Assembly: GCF_035961655.1 (NCBI RefSeq)
Contig: NZ_CP108393.1
Coordinates: forward strand, 6,465,001-6,529,000
Direction: 5' to 3'
Length of the DNA stretch: 64,000 bases
Origin: Streptomyces sp. NBC_01317
Lineage (GTDB): Bacteria; Actinomycetota; Actinomycetes; Streptomycetales; Streptomycetaceae
Shown here piece by piece: positions 29,910 to 37,699 of the stretch. The first letter of the stretch is position 1. The number at the start of each line of letters is the position of its first letter. Made by a program: the position numbers and the translations under genes. The notes beneath the pieces are model-generated. The model was given only the letters and a program-made list of their open reading frames with translations. It had not been told where the DNA came from and did no database searches.

Positions 29910-31100
29910 ATGCCCCCGCCTCCCGACACGACCCGCCCCCCGCGCCGAGCGCTGGGCCGCGGCCCGGGAGCGACCCCTTCGGGGACGCCTGCGGAAGAAA
30001 CCCCGCCACCCCCCGCCACGAGCACCGAGCCGCAGCCCACCCCTCCGGCAGACGAGCCCACCCGGCCGGTGCGGGACCCCGCGCGTGACGAGCCGGAGCC
30101 CACGCCCTCGCCCCGCCCTGCGCCCACCGAGCCGGCAGAGGCCGCCGGGCCGATTCCCGAGACCACGCCCCCACTGGCCGCGACGGAGCCCACGGACGCG
30201 TCGCAGGCCGTTCCCGCCGGGCCGGACTCCGTCCCGCCGCCGGCGGGTGCCGCCGGGGACGTGACGGAGGCCACAGACTGCGCCGCGGCGGACGCCGACT
30301 CCCGGTTCACCGTGCGGCTCGTCAACTTCGAGGGGCCCTTCGACCTGCTCCTCCAGTTGATCTCCAAGCACAAGATGGACGTCACCGAGGTCGCGCTCTC
30401 CAAGGTCACCGACGAGTTCATGGTGCACATCCGGGCCATGGGGCCCGACTGGGACCTCGACCAGACCACCGAGTTCCTCGTCGTCGCCGCGACGCTGCTC
30501 GATCTCAAGGCCGCGCGGCTGCTGCCCGCCGCGCAGGTGGAGGACGAGGCCGACCTCGCCCTGCTCGAAGCGCGGGACCTGCTCTTCGCGCGGCTGCTCC
30601 AGTACCGCGCGTACAAACGCATCGCCGAGATCTTCCACACCCGCCTCGACGACGAGAGCCGCCGCTACCCCCGTACCGTCGGACTGGAACCCCACCACGC
30701 CGAGCTGCTCCCCGAGGTGGTCATCAGCATCGGACCCGAGGGGTTCGCGCGGCTCGCGGTCAAGGCGATGCAGCCCAAGCCCAGGCCGCAGGTGTACATC
30801 GACCACATCCACGCGCCCCTGGTCTCCGTACGGGAGCAGGCAGGGCATGTCGTCGCGCTGCTGAGAGAGCGGGGCGAGGTCAGCTTCCAGGTGCTCACCG
30901 AGGACGCCGCCGACACCCTCACCGTCGTCGCCCGCTTCCTCGCGCTGCTGGAGCTCTACCGGGAGCGGGCCGTCGCGCTGGAGCAGGAGGAGGCCCTCGG
31001 GACCCTCATGGTGCGCTGGACCGGCGGCGACCAGGACGCGGCGCCCGCCGTGACCGACGAATTCGACCAGGAACACGCGAGCGCCGAGGAGCGGTCATGA
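29910..31100 (+). CDS. scpA: segregation and condensation protein A
   Basis: 396 aa from ATG 29910. Residues 1 to about 130 are a Pro/Thr/Glu/Ala-rich extension not needed for the fold. The kleisin part starts FTVRLVNFEGPFDLLLQLISKHKMDVTEVALSKVTDEF and continues with LVVAATLLDLKAARLLP; the C-terminal winged helix includes VSFQVLTEDAADTLTVVARFLALLELYRERAV. ScpA bridges the SMC heads and ScpB. It overlaps scpB by 4 bp (ATGA). Usual length is about 250-270 aa, so the extension accounts for the excess. Confidence 0.95.
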   Translation: MPPPPDTTRPPRRALGRGPGATPSGTPAEETPPPPATSTEPQPTPPADEPTRPVRDPARDEPEPTPSPRPAPTEPAEAAGPIPETTPPLAATEPTDASQAVPAGPDSVPPPAGAAGDVTEATDCAAADADSRFTVRLVNFEGPFDLLLQLISKHKMDVTEVALSKVTDEFMVHIRAMGPDWDLDQTTEFLVVAATLLDLKAARLLPAAQVEDEADLALLEARDLLFARLLQYRAYKRIAEIFHTRLDDESRRYPRTVGLEPHHAELLPEVVISIGPEGFARLAVKAMQPKPRPQVYIDHIHAPLVSVREQAGHVVALLRERGEVSFQVLTEDAADTLTVVARFLALLELYRERAVALEQEEALGTLMVRWTGGDQDAAPAVTDEFDQEHASAEERS

Positions 31101-31738
31101 GCGAGCAGCAGCGGAGCACGGTCGCGGAGCTCGGCCTCAAGCCCGCCCTGGAGGCGGTCCTCATGGTCGTGGACGAACCCGTCTCCGAGACGCACCTCGC
31201 CAAGATCCTCGACCGCCCGCGCCGGGCCGTCGCCGACGCCCTGCGCGAGCTGGCCGACGAATACACCGTCCAGCGGCGGGGCTTCGAGCTGCGGACGGTC
31301 GCCGGCGGCTGGCGGTTCTACTCGCGCCCCGAGTACGCGGAGGCCGTCGAGGGCTTCGTCCTGGACGGCCAGCACGCCCGGCTCACCCAGGCCGCCCTGG
31401 AGACCCTCGCGGTGGTCGCGTACCGCCAGCCGGTGAGCAGATCGAGGGTCTCGGCCGTACGGGGAGTGAACTGTGACGGGGTCATGCGGACCCTCCTCCA
31501 GCGCGGGCTCGTCGAGGAGGCGGGCGCGGAACCCGAAACAGGTGCGATCCTGTACGGGACGACGAACTACTTTTTGGAGCGGATGGGCCTGCGCGGCCTG
31601 GACGAGCTTCCGGAGCTCGCGCCCTTCCTCCCCGAGGCGGACGCGATCGAGGCCGAGACCCTTGAAGGTGTCCCGTCGTTCGATCCGGACGCACCGTACG
31701 CCCCGGAAACTCACGCAGACGACAAGACGGAAATTTGA
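31097..31738 (+). CDS. scpB: segregation and condensation protein B
   Basis: 213 aa from ATG 31097, overlapping the scpA stop. Two winged-helix domains are visible: LKPALEAVLMVVDEPVSETHLAKILDRPRRAVADALRELADEY and LTQAALETLAVVAYRQPVSRSRVSAVRGVNCDGVMRTLLQRGLVEE. The latter, with VAYRQP and RGV, is the family hallmark. It forms the SMC-ScpAB condensin with ScpA. Its stop overlaps the start of the next gene (TGATG). Confidence 0.96.
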   Translation: MSEQQRSTVAELGLKPALEAVLMVVDEPVSETHLAKILDRPRRAVADALRELADEYTVQRRGFELRTVAGGWRFYSRPEYAEAVEGFVLDGQHARLTQAALETLAVVAYRQPVSRSRVSAVRGVNCDGVMRTLLQRGLVEEAGAEPETGAILYGTTNYFLERMGLRGLDELPELAPFLPEADAIEAETLEGVPSFDPDAPYAPETHADDKTEI

Positions 31739-33102
31739 TGCGAAGCGGTAACAGCAACAGCGGAAGCGGCAACCGGAACAGCGGGAGTGGGAGCGGGAGC
31801 GGCGCGAACCGGAACGGCGGCGGGGCCAGGAGCGGCGGCGCCGCGGGCGGCCGTGGCGGCAGCGCGGGCGGCGGCCGGAGCACCGGCGGCGGCCGCGGCG
31901 GCGGCGTCGGCCGGGACGGCAACCGGGGCGGCAGCACCCCCCGTACCAGCGGAAGCGGCTGGAGCAGCGGCGGCGGCAGGGACGGCGGCGCGGGCCGCGG
32001 CGCCAGGGACGACCGGGGCCGCGACGACCGCGCGAGGGACGACCGCTCCAGGGACGACCGCGCCCCCGGCGCGGGCCGCGACGAGGAGCAGAAGCGCCTG
32101 TCCCGCCCCCGCCCCGAGGAGCGCCGGTACGACGTCGGCCGCTCCGGAGCCACCGGCGGCGCCGGCGCCACGGGCGCCCCGCGCGGTGCCCGTGGCGCGG
32201 CGGCCCGCGGCGGCGCCAAGGGCGGCCCCAAGCCCTCCCAGACCCCTCCCCGCGCCCGCAGGGGCCCTGGCGGCCAGGCCCGCCCCCGTGAGCTGGACGC
32301 GAAGATCGAGCAGCGCAACCGCGACCGGTACGCGGACAAGCCCGAGATCAGGACGCCCCGCACCAACCCGGGCGCCGAGCAGGAGGGCGAGCGCCTCCAG
32401 AAGGTCCTCGCCCGCGCCGGCATGGGGTCGCGCCGCGCCTGCGAGGAGCTGATCGAGCAGTCCCGGGTCGAGGTCAACGGCGAGATCGTCCTCGAACAGG
32501 GCAAGCGCGTGGACGTGGACCGCGACGAGATCAAGGTCGACGGGCTGACCGTCGCCACCCAGTCGCACCTCTTCTTCGCGCTGAACAAGCCCGCCGGTGT
32601 CGTCTCCACGATGGAGGACCCGGACGGCCGCCAGTCCCTCGGCGACTACGTCACCAACCGCGAGACCCGCCTCTTCCACGTCGGCCGGCTCGACACGGAG
32701 ACCGAGGGCATCATCCTGCTCACCAACCACGGTGAGCTGGCCCACCGCCTCACCCACCCCCGGTACGGCGTGAAGAAGATCTACCTCGCCGCCATCCAGG
32801 GCCCCCTCCCGCGCGACCTCGGCAAGCGGCTCAAGGACGGCATCCTGCTGGAGGACGGCTACGCGAAGGCCGACCACTTCCGGGTCGTCGAGAACACCGG
32901 CAAGAACTACCTGGTCGAGGTCACCCTCCACGAGGGCCGCAAGCACATCGTCCGCCGCATGCTCGCCGAGGCCGGCTTCCCGGTCGACCGGCTCGTCCGG
33001 ACATCCTTCGGCCCGATCCCGCTGGGCGACCAGAAGTCCGGTTGGCTGCGCCGCCTCACCAACACGGAGGTCGGCATGCTGATGAAGGAAGTCGGGCTGT
33101 AG
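31738..33102 (+). CDS. RluB/RsuA-family pseudouridine synthase with RGG-like N-terminal extension
   Basis: 454 aa from ATG 31738, which overlaps the scpB stop. Residues 1 to about 210 are Gly/Ser/Asn, then Arg/Asp/Gly-rich (RGRDDRARDDRSRDDRAPG), like the tail of the TPR protein at 2.9 kb. The enzyme begins at about 218: S4 domain EGERLQKVLARAGMGSRRACEELIEQSRVEVNGE, then the catalytic Asp in HVGRLDTETEGIILLTNHGELAHRLTHPRYGVKKIY, and the C-terminal EVTLHEGRKHIVRRMLAEAGFPVDRLVRTSFG. Members modify 23S or 16S rRNA. It lies after scpB as Rv1711 does. A strong terminator follows. Confidence 0.93.
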   Translation: MRSGNSNSGSGNRNSGSGSGSGANRNGGGARSGGAAGGRGGSAGGGRSTGGGRGGGVGRDGNRGGSTPRTSGSGWSSGGGRDGGAGRGARDDRGRDDRARDDRSRDDRAPGAGRDEEQKRLSRPRPEERRYDVGRSGATGGAGATGAPRGARGAAARGGAKGGPKPSQTPPRARRGPGGQARPRELDAKIEQRNRDRYADKPEIRTPRTNPGAEQEGERLQKVLARAGMGSRRACEELIEQSRVEVNGEIVLEQGKRVDVDRDEIKVDGLTVATQSHLFFALNKPAGVVSTMEDPDGRQSLGDYVTNRETRLFHVGRLDTETEGIILLTNHGELAHRLTHPRYGVKKIYLAAIQGPLPRDLGKRLKDGILLEDGYAKADHFRVVENTGKNYLVEVTLHEGRKHIVRRMLAEAGFPVDRLVRTSFGPIPLGDQKSGWLRRLTNTEVGMLMKEVGL

Positions 33103-33159
33103 ACCGCGGAAGCGGGGCTGTGGACAGCCCCTGGGGCACCTGAGAAGAACGACGCGAGA

Positions 33160-33195
33160 AAAGCCCGCGGCCGCCCCGGCCGCGGGCTTTTTCCC
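33160..33195 (+). terminator. intrinsic terminator after the pseudouridine synthase gene
   Basis: A perfect 14-bp stem (33160-33173 with 33177-33190) with loop CCC is followed by TTCCC. It closes the parA-scpAB-rluB operon. Confidence 0.88.
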
Positions 33196-33225
33196 TTGTG
33201 GGGCACCCCTGTTCGCCTTTATAGT
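33196..33225 (+). promoter_or_regulatory. putative promoter of the NAD-salvage operon
   Basis: TTGTGG (33196-33201), an 18-nt spacer and TATAGT (33220-33225) fit a housekeeping promoter. The -10 overlaps the palindromic operator candidate at 33221-33237. Confidence 0.6.
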
Positions 33226-33237
33226 CAACATGACCAT
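33221..33237. promoter_or_regulatory. putative NrtR operator
   Basis: The inverted repeat ATAGTCA-ACA-TGACCAT has 6 of 7 symmetrical positions. It covers the -10 box and predicted transcription start of the operon, and it encodes no protein because the likely pnuC start is GTG 33251. NrtR regulators bind palindromes of about this size upstream of NAD genes and are encoded three genes downstream here. Binding is inferred, not shown. Confidence 0.6.
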
Positions 33238-33250
33238 TAAGGAGGCGGGC

Positions 33251-33907
33251 GTGAGTCTCGCGGACATCCTCGATCCCTTGCGGCGACCCCTGGTGACCGT
33301 GCTGGACACCCCGGTCAGCTGGACCGAGGTGCTCGGCTTCGGCAGCGGCGCGCTCTGCGTGTGGCTCGTCGCCCGTCAGCACGTGGCCAACTGGCCGGTC
33401 GGCATCGCCAACAACCTCTTCTTCGTCGTGCTGTTCCTCCAGGCGGGCCTCTACGCCGACATGGCGTTGCAGGCCGTCTTCATCACCCTCGCCGCGTACG
33501 GCTGGTGGATCTGGACCCACGGGGGTGGCCCGGACTCACCCGCGCCCGCGGTGCGGCGTACGACCCGCACCGAATGGGGCGTGCTCTGCGCGGCGGGGGT
33601 GGTGGGGACACTCGGCCTGACGTTCCTGCTCGGCCGCGCCACCGACTCGACCGTGCCGTTCTGGGACGCGCTCACCACGTCCCTCTCGCTGATGGCGACG
33701 TACGGGCAGTGCCGCAAGCTGCTGGAGTCCTGGTGGCTGTGGATCGCGGCGGACATCGTGTACATCCCGCTCTACGCCCACAAGGACCTCTACCTGACCT
33801 CGCTGCTGTACGTCGGCTTCCTCGCCCTGTGCGTGGCCGGACTGCGCAACTGGTCCCGGGACGGGGCCCGTTCGCCGGACCGCCCCCTGGTGGTGAGCGC
33901 CGGATGA
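33251..33907 (+). CDS. pnuC: PnuC-type nicotinamide riboside transporter
   Basis: 218 aa from GTG 33251, chosen because GGAGG lies 5 nt upstream; ATG 33230 falls inside the operator. A membrane protein with about seven hydrophobic segments. Family signatures: VANWPVGIANNLFFVVLFLQAGLYADMALQAVFITLAAYGWWIW and near the C-terminus ESWWLWIAADIVYIPLYAHKDLYLTSLLY (the W-x-x-x-D-I-x-Y-I motif). It would import nicotinamide riboside, which the next enzyme can phosphorylate and adenylylate. Its stop overlaps the NadR-like start (ATGA). Confidence 0.92.
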   Translation: MSLADILDPLRRPLVTVLDTPVSWTEVLGFGSGALCVWLVARQHVANWPVGIANNLFFVVLFLQAGLYADMALQAVFITLAAYGWWIWTHGGGPDSPAPAVRRTTRTEWGVLCAAGVVGTLGLTFLLGRATDSTVPFWDALTTSLSLMATYGQCRKLLESWWLWIAADIVYIPLYAHKDLYLTSLLYVGFLALCVAGLRNWSRDGARSPDRPLVVSAG

Positions 33908-34983
33908 GCGCGTACGGACACGGCCTGGTGCTCGGCAAGTTCTATCCGCCGCACGCGGGCCACCACCATCTCGTACGGACCGCGCGCGACCGCTGTGCGG
34001 ACCTCACCGTGCTCGTCTGCTCGTCCTCCGTGGAGTCGCTGTCCCTGGCCGACCGGGTCGCGTGGATGCGCGAAGTCCACCCGGACGTAAGGGTGGTGGG
34101 CGCTGTGGACGACGTGCCGATGGACGTCGACGACCCGGCGGTCTGGGACGCGCACCTGGCCGTCTTCCGGCGCGCGGTGCCGGGCCGGGTGGACGTGGTC
34201 TTCACCTCCGAGGCGTACGGGGAGGAGCTGGGGCGGCGGTTCGGCGCCGAATCCGTGTGCGTCGACCCCGGCCGTACGGTCTTCCCCGTCTCCGGTACGG
34301 CCGTGCGCGAGGACCCGGTGGCCTGCTGGGACTTCCTGGAGCCGCCCGTACGGGCCGCGCTTGCCCGCCGGGTCGTAGTGCTCGGGGCGGAGTCCACCGG
34401 CACCACCACGCTGGCCCGCGCCCTCGCCGCGCACTACCGCGCGCGGGGCGGGGTGTGGGCGCGGACGGGTTGTGTGCCGGAGTACGGCCGGGAGTTCAGC
34501 GAGCGCAAGCTGGCGGCGCTGCGGGCGCAGGAGCCCCGGGCGCGGTGGGAGGACGTCGAATTCACCACGGACGACTTCCCGTTGATCGCCCGGCGGCAGG
34601 ACGAGGCAGAGGAGAGCGCGGCGCGGGCCGGGTCGCCGGTGCTGTTCTGCGACACGGATGCGTTCGCCACCACGGTGTGGCACGAGCGGTACGTGGGCGG
34701 GCGCAACCCGCTCGTGGAGGAGATCGCCGGCCGGACGCGGCGTCACCTGTGGCTGCTCACCGGACACGAGGACGTGCCGTTCGAGGACGACGGGCTGCGG
34801 GACGGCGAGGAGCTGCGGCCCTGGATGACCGACCGGTTCCGCGCCGAACTGACCCGTACCGGGCGGGAGTTCGTGGAGCTGACCGGACCGCACGAGAAGC
34901 GGCTCGACACGGCGGTGGCCGCGGTGGACGCGCTGCTCGACGGGGGCTGGCACTTCGCGCCGCCGCTGCCGGAGCGACGATGA
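33904..34983 (+). CDS. nadR: NadR-like bifunctional NMN adenylyltransferase / ribosylnicotinamide kinase
   Basis: 359 aa from ATG 33904. The N-terminal adenylyltransferase has LVLGKFYPPHAGHHHLVRTA (H-x-G-H site) and the PVSGTAVREDPVACWDFLEPPVR motif. The C-terminal kinase P-loop reads LGAESTGTTTLARALAAHY, with Thr replacing the usual Walker A Lys. Later parts of the kinase domain are VPEYGREFSE, LFCDTDAFATTVWHERYVG and WLLTGHEDVPFEDDGLRDGE. No DNA-binding helix-turn-helix as in the enterobacterial NadR; repression is done by the separate NrtR. It would turn nicotinamide riboside into NMN and then NAD. It overlaps both neighbours by 4 bp. Confidence 0.9.
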   Translation: MSAYGHGLVLGKFYPPHAGHHHLVRTARDRCADLTVLVCSSSVESLSLADRVAWMREVHPDVRVVGAVDDVPMDVDDPAVWDAHLAVFRRAVPGRVDVVFTSEAYGEELGRRFGAESVCVDPGRTVFPVSGTAVREDPVACWDFLEPPVRAALARRVVVLGAESTGTTTLARALAAHYRARGGVWARTGCVPEYGREFSERKLAALRAQEPRARWEDVEFTTDDFPLIARRQDEAEESAARAGSPVLFCDTDAFATTVWHERYVGGRNPLVEEIAGRTRRHLWLLTGHEDVPFEDDGLRDGEELRPWMTDRFRAELTRTGREFVELTGPHEKRLDTAVAAVDALLDGGWHFAPPLPERR

Positions 34984-35840
34984 ACACGCGGGGGGTTGAG
35001 CCGGAGGACGGGTGGGGGAGCCCGCCGGAACCCCGCGTCCCCGACGGGTACGACCCCTCCGCCTTCACGCCGTTCGCGGTCACCGTCGACCTCGCCGTCT
35101 TCACCGTCCGCCACAACCAGCTCCACGTCCTGCTCGTGGAGCGCGGCCTGGAGCCCTACCTGGGCGCCTGGGCCCTGCCCGGCGGCTTCGTCCTGCCCAG
35201 GGAGTCCGCGGGACAGGCCGCCCGCCGCGAACTCGCCGAGGAGACAGGACTGTCGGAGCACACCGCGGGCGCGCTCCACCTGGAACAGCTGCGGACCTAC
35301 AGCGACCCCGACCGCGACCCGAGGATGCGGGTCGTGTCCGTGGCGTACGCGGCGCTGGTCCCCGACCTGCCCGAGCCCCGCGGCGGCGGCGACGCGGCGC
35401 TCGCGCGGTGGACGGATCTGTCACGGGTCCTGCGACCGGGCCCCTCGCGCGGCGCCGGACCGCCCCCCGCACACCCGCCGGCCTCCCCGGCACCCGCCGC
35501 CGACGGCCTGGTCCCCCTCGCCTTCGACCACGCTGACATCCTCGCCGACGCCTACGACCGGATCGGCGCCAAGCTCGAATACAGCTGTCTCGCCACGGCG
35601 TTCTGCCCGCCGGAGTTCACGCTCGCGGAGCTGCGCCAGGTGTACGAGACCGTCTGGGGCGTGGAGCTGGACGGGCCCAACTTCCGGCGCAAGGTCCTCG
35701 CGACCCCGGGCTTCGTCCAGGCGGTCGAGGGGCCCCCGCGCCGCACCGGCGGCCGGGGGAAACCCGCCGCGCTGTACCGCGCGGGCGCCGCCACCACTCT
35801 GCATCCACCTCTCCTGCGACCGGAAGGACGGACCACGTGA
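34980..35840 (+). CDS. nrtR: NrtR-type Nudix-related transcriptional regulator of NAD metabolism
   Basis: 286 aa from ATG 34980, overlapping the nadR stop. The N-terminal Nudix-like domain (about 20-155) reads FTPFAVTVDLAVFTVRHNQLHVLLVERGLEPYLGAWALPGGFVLPRESAGQAARRELAEETGL. The Nudix box keeps REL-EE but the family uses it for sensing ADP-ribose or related ligands. The C-terminal winged helix is typical: KLEYSCLATAFCPPEFTLAELRQVYETVWGVELDGPNFRRKVL. A Pro/Ala linker sits between. By family knowledge NrtR represses NAD-salvage genes and is released by ADP-ribose; here the target is probably the palindrome at 33221. Confidence 0.92.
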   Translation: MNTRGVEPEDGWGSPPEPRVPDGYDPSAFTPFAVTVDLAVFTVRHNQLHVLLVERGLEPYLGAWALPGGFVLPRESAGQAARRELAEETGLSEHTAGALHLEQLRTYSDPDRDPRMRVVSVAYAALVPDLPEPRGGGDAALARWTDLSRVLRPGPSRGAGPPPAHPPASPAPAADGLVPLAFDHADILADAYDRIGAKLEYSCLATAFCPPEFTLAELRQVYETVWGVELDGPNFRRKVLATPGFVQAVEGPPRRTGGRGKPAALYRAGAATTLHPPLLRPEGRTT

Positions 35841-36859
35841 TCTCCACCAGGACCCTCACCAAACAAGCCGCCACGGGATCGCTGACCGGGCTCGCCATCG
35901 GCGACGCCCTCGGCTTCCCGACCGAGTTCAACGACGTACCGTCCATCCTCGCCAAGTGCGGCCCCTGGCGCGAGATGGACCTGCCGAGGCCGGCGATCGT
36001 CACCGACGACACCCAGATGACCCTCGCGCTCGCCCGGGGCATACGCACCGCGACGGACCGGGGCGTCCTCGGCCCGCTGCGCCTGGTGCGGCCGGTGCGC
36101 GAGGAGTTCGTCGACTGGTACCACTCGCCCGACAACAACCGCGCGCCCGGCCGTACGTGCATGACGGCCTGCATGCTCCTCGACAGCGACCGGCCGTGGC
36201 AGGCGGCGAGCCAGACCGGCTCGAAGGGCTGCGGGGCGAACATGCGGGTCGCGCCCGTCGGCCTCGTCCCCTTCCTCAGCGACGAACAGCGCTCAGGAGC
36301 CGCCCAGTTGCAGGCGGCCCTCACCCACGGCCACCCCACCGCGCTGGCCGCCTCCGACCTCACGGCGCGGGCGGTGTACCTGATGGCGCGGGGCGGCGAG
36401 CCGACGGGACTGGTCGGCCAGCTGCGTTCGTACGCGTACGAGAACCGCGGCCGCTACCGCCACCAGTGGCTCGGCGACCTGTGGACGTACTCCCAGGACC
36501 CCACCCCGGAGGACTTCGCGCGGCGCGGCTGGGACGAGTGCCTGGCGGCCCTGGAACGTGTCCAGGACGCCCTGCGCGCCCCCTCCCCGGAGACCGACCC
36601 CTGCCTGGCCACCGGGGACGGCTGGGTGGCCGAGGAGGCCCTCGCCACCGCGCTGCTCTGCTTCCTGCTCTTCCCCGAGGACCCGGTCACCGCGGTCCGC
36701 AGAGCCGCCTGCACCCGCGGCGACTCCGACTCGATCGCCTGCCTGACGGGAGCCTTCGCGGGCGCCCACCTCGGCGCGGGCGCCTGGCCCAAGGAATGGG
36801 CGGAACGCATCGAGTACCGCAGCGACCTGCTGTCACTGGGAGCGCTCTGGGACGCTTGA
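35837..36859 (+). CDS. ADP-ribosylglycohydrolase family protein
   Basis: 340 aa from GTG 35837, overlapping the nrtR stop by 4 bp. The dinuclear-metal DraG/ARH fold is shown by GSLTGLAIGDALGFPTEF (N-terminal Asp), VTDDTQMTLALARGI (TDDT motif) and near the C-terminus RGDSDSIACLTGAFAGAHLGA (DSD metal ligands). Such enzymes remove ADP-ribose from Arg or Ser side chains, or from nucleic acid and small molecules. Freed ADP-ribose is the probable ligand of the NrtR encoded just upstream, suggesting a feedback circuit; that link is inference. Confidence 0.92.
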   Translation: MISTRTLTKQAATGSLTGLAIGDALGFPTEFNDVPSILAKCGPWREMDLPRPAIVTDDTQMTLALARGIRTATDRGVLGPLRLVRPVREEFVDWYHSPDNNRAPGRTCMTACMLLDSDRPWQAASQTGSKGCGANMRVAPVGLVPFLSDEQRSGAAQLQAALTHGHPTALAASDLTARAVYLMARGGEPTGLVGQLRSYAYENRGRYRHQWLGDLWTYSQDPTPEDFARRGWDECLAALERVQDALRAPSPETDPCLATGDGWVAEEALATALLCFLLFPEDPVTAVRRAACTRGDSDSIACLTGAFAGAHLGAGAWPKEWAERIEYRSDLLSLGALWDA

Positions 36860-36862
36860 CCC

Positions 36863-37699
36863 ATGCACGCACACACGACCACGCGCCACGCGACCCCACC
36901 GGACAGACACACCCCGTCCGAACACCGCCTCCGCGAGGCCGGCCTGCCGGTCACCGACCTGGGTCCGGTCCTCGCGGAGGAGACCGACCCCCTGCTGTTC
37001 GCCACGGTGTCCGGGGCGCACCTCTACGGATTCCCCTCCCGCGACTCCGACATCGACCTGCGCGGGGTCCATGTCCTGCCGGTCGAGGCCCTCGTAGGAC
37101 TGGACGAACCGGACGAGACCCGGACCCGGATGGGGGACAGGGACGGGGTGGAGATGGACCTCGTCACCCACGACCTGCGCAAGTTCGCCCGGCTGATGCT
37201 GCGGCGCAACGGCTATGTCCTGGAACAGCTCCTGTCGCCCCTGGTTGTGCACACCACCGGCGCCCACTCCGAACTGGCCTCGCTGGCCCCCGGCCTGCTG
37301 ACCGCCCATCACGCCCACCACTACGCGGGGTTCGCGGCCACGCAGGAGCGGCTCTTCGAGCGGACGGGGGAGTTGAAGCCCCTGCTCTACACCTTCCGCG
37401 CCCTGCTGACCGGGGTCCACCTGATGCGCGGCGGCGGGATCGAGGCCCATCTGCCCACGCTGCTCGGGGAGGTGGCCGCGCCGGCGTACCTGCCGGAACT
37501 GATCGCCGCGAAGGCCGAGGCCGAGCACGGTACGGACGGAGTCCCGGGCCGGGACCGGGTCGAGAAGGACCTGGCGGCGCTCCGTACGGACCTGGAGGAC
37601 GCCAGGGCGGACACCTCGCTACCCGAGGTGCCCGGAGGCGCCGCCCGGGACGCGCTGCGCGACCTGGTCGTCCGGGTGCGGCTCGACGCGCCGCGCTGA
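36863..37699 (+). CDS. Pol-beta superfamily nucleotidyltransferase (YcgL-like)
   Basis: 278 aa from ATG 36863, 3 bp after the ADP-ribosylglycohydrolase stop, so part of the NAD operon. The nucleotidyltransferase motif is FATVSGAHLYGFPSRDSDIDLRGVHVLPVEALVGL (G-S/A-x-x-x-G...S-D-x-D), with a third acidic residue in GVEMDLVTHDLRKFARLMLRRNGYVLEQLLSPLVVH. The substrate is unknown; relatives transfer nucleotides to RNA, protein or small molecules. A paralogue on the opposite strand converges on it, and the corrected end of that gene overlaps its 3' end. Confidence 0.82.
   Translation: MHAHTTTRHATPPDRHTPSEHRLREAGLPVTDLGPVLAEETDPLLFATVSGAHLYGFPSRDSDIDLRGVHVLPVEALVGLDEPDETRTRMGDRDGVEMDLVTHDLRKFARLMLRRNGYVLEQLLSPLVVHTTGAHSELASLAPGLLTAHHAHHYAGFAATQERLFERTGELKPLLYTFRALLTGVHLMRGGGIEAHLPTLLGEVAAPAYLPELIAAKAEAEHGTDGVPGRDRVEKDLAALRTDLEDARADTSLPEVPGGAARDALRDLVVRVRLDAPR

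Noticed and set aside
37164..37618. Long C-terminal extension of the minus-strand nucleotidyltransferase
   Set aside because: Beyond the G6 tract the frame encodes only Arg/Pro/Ala-rich sequence antisense to the neighbouring gene, while a 1-nt correction gives a sensible end.
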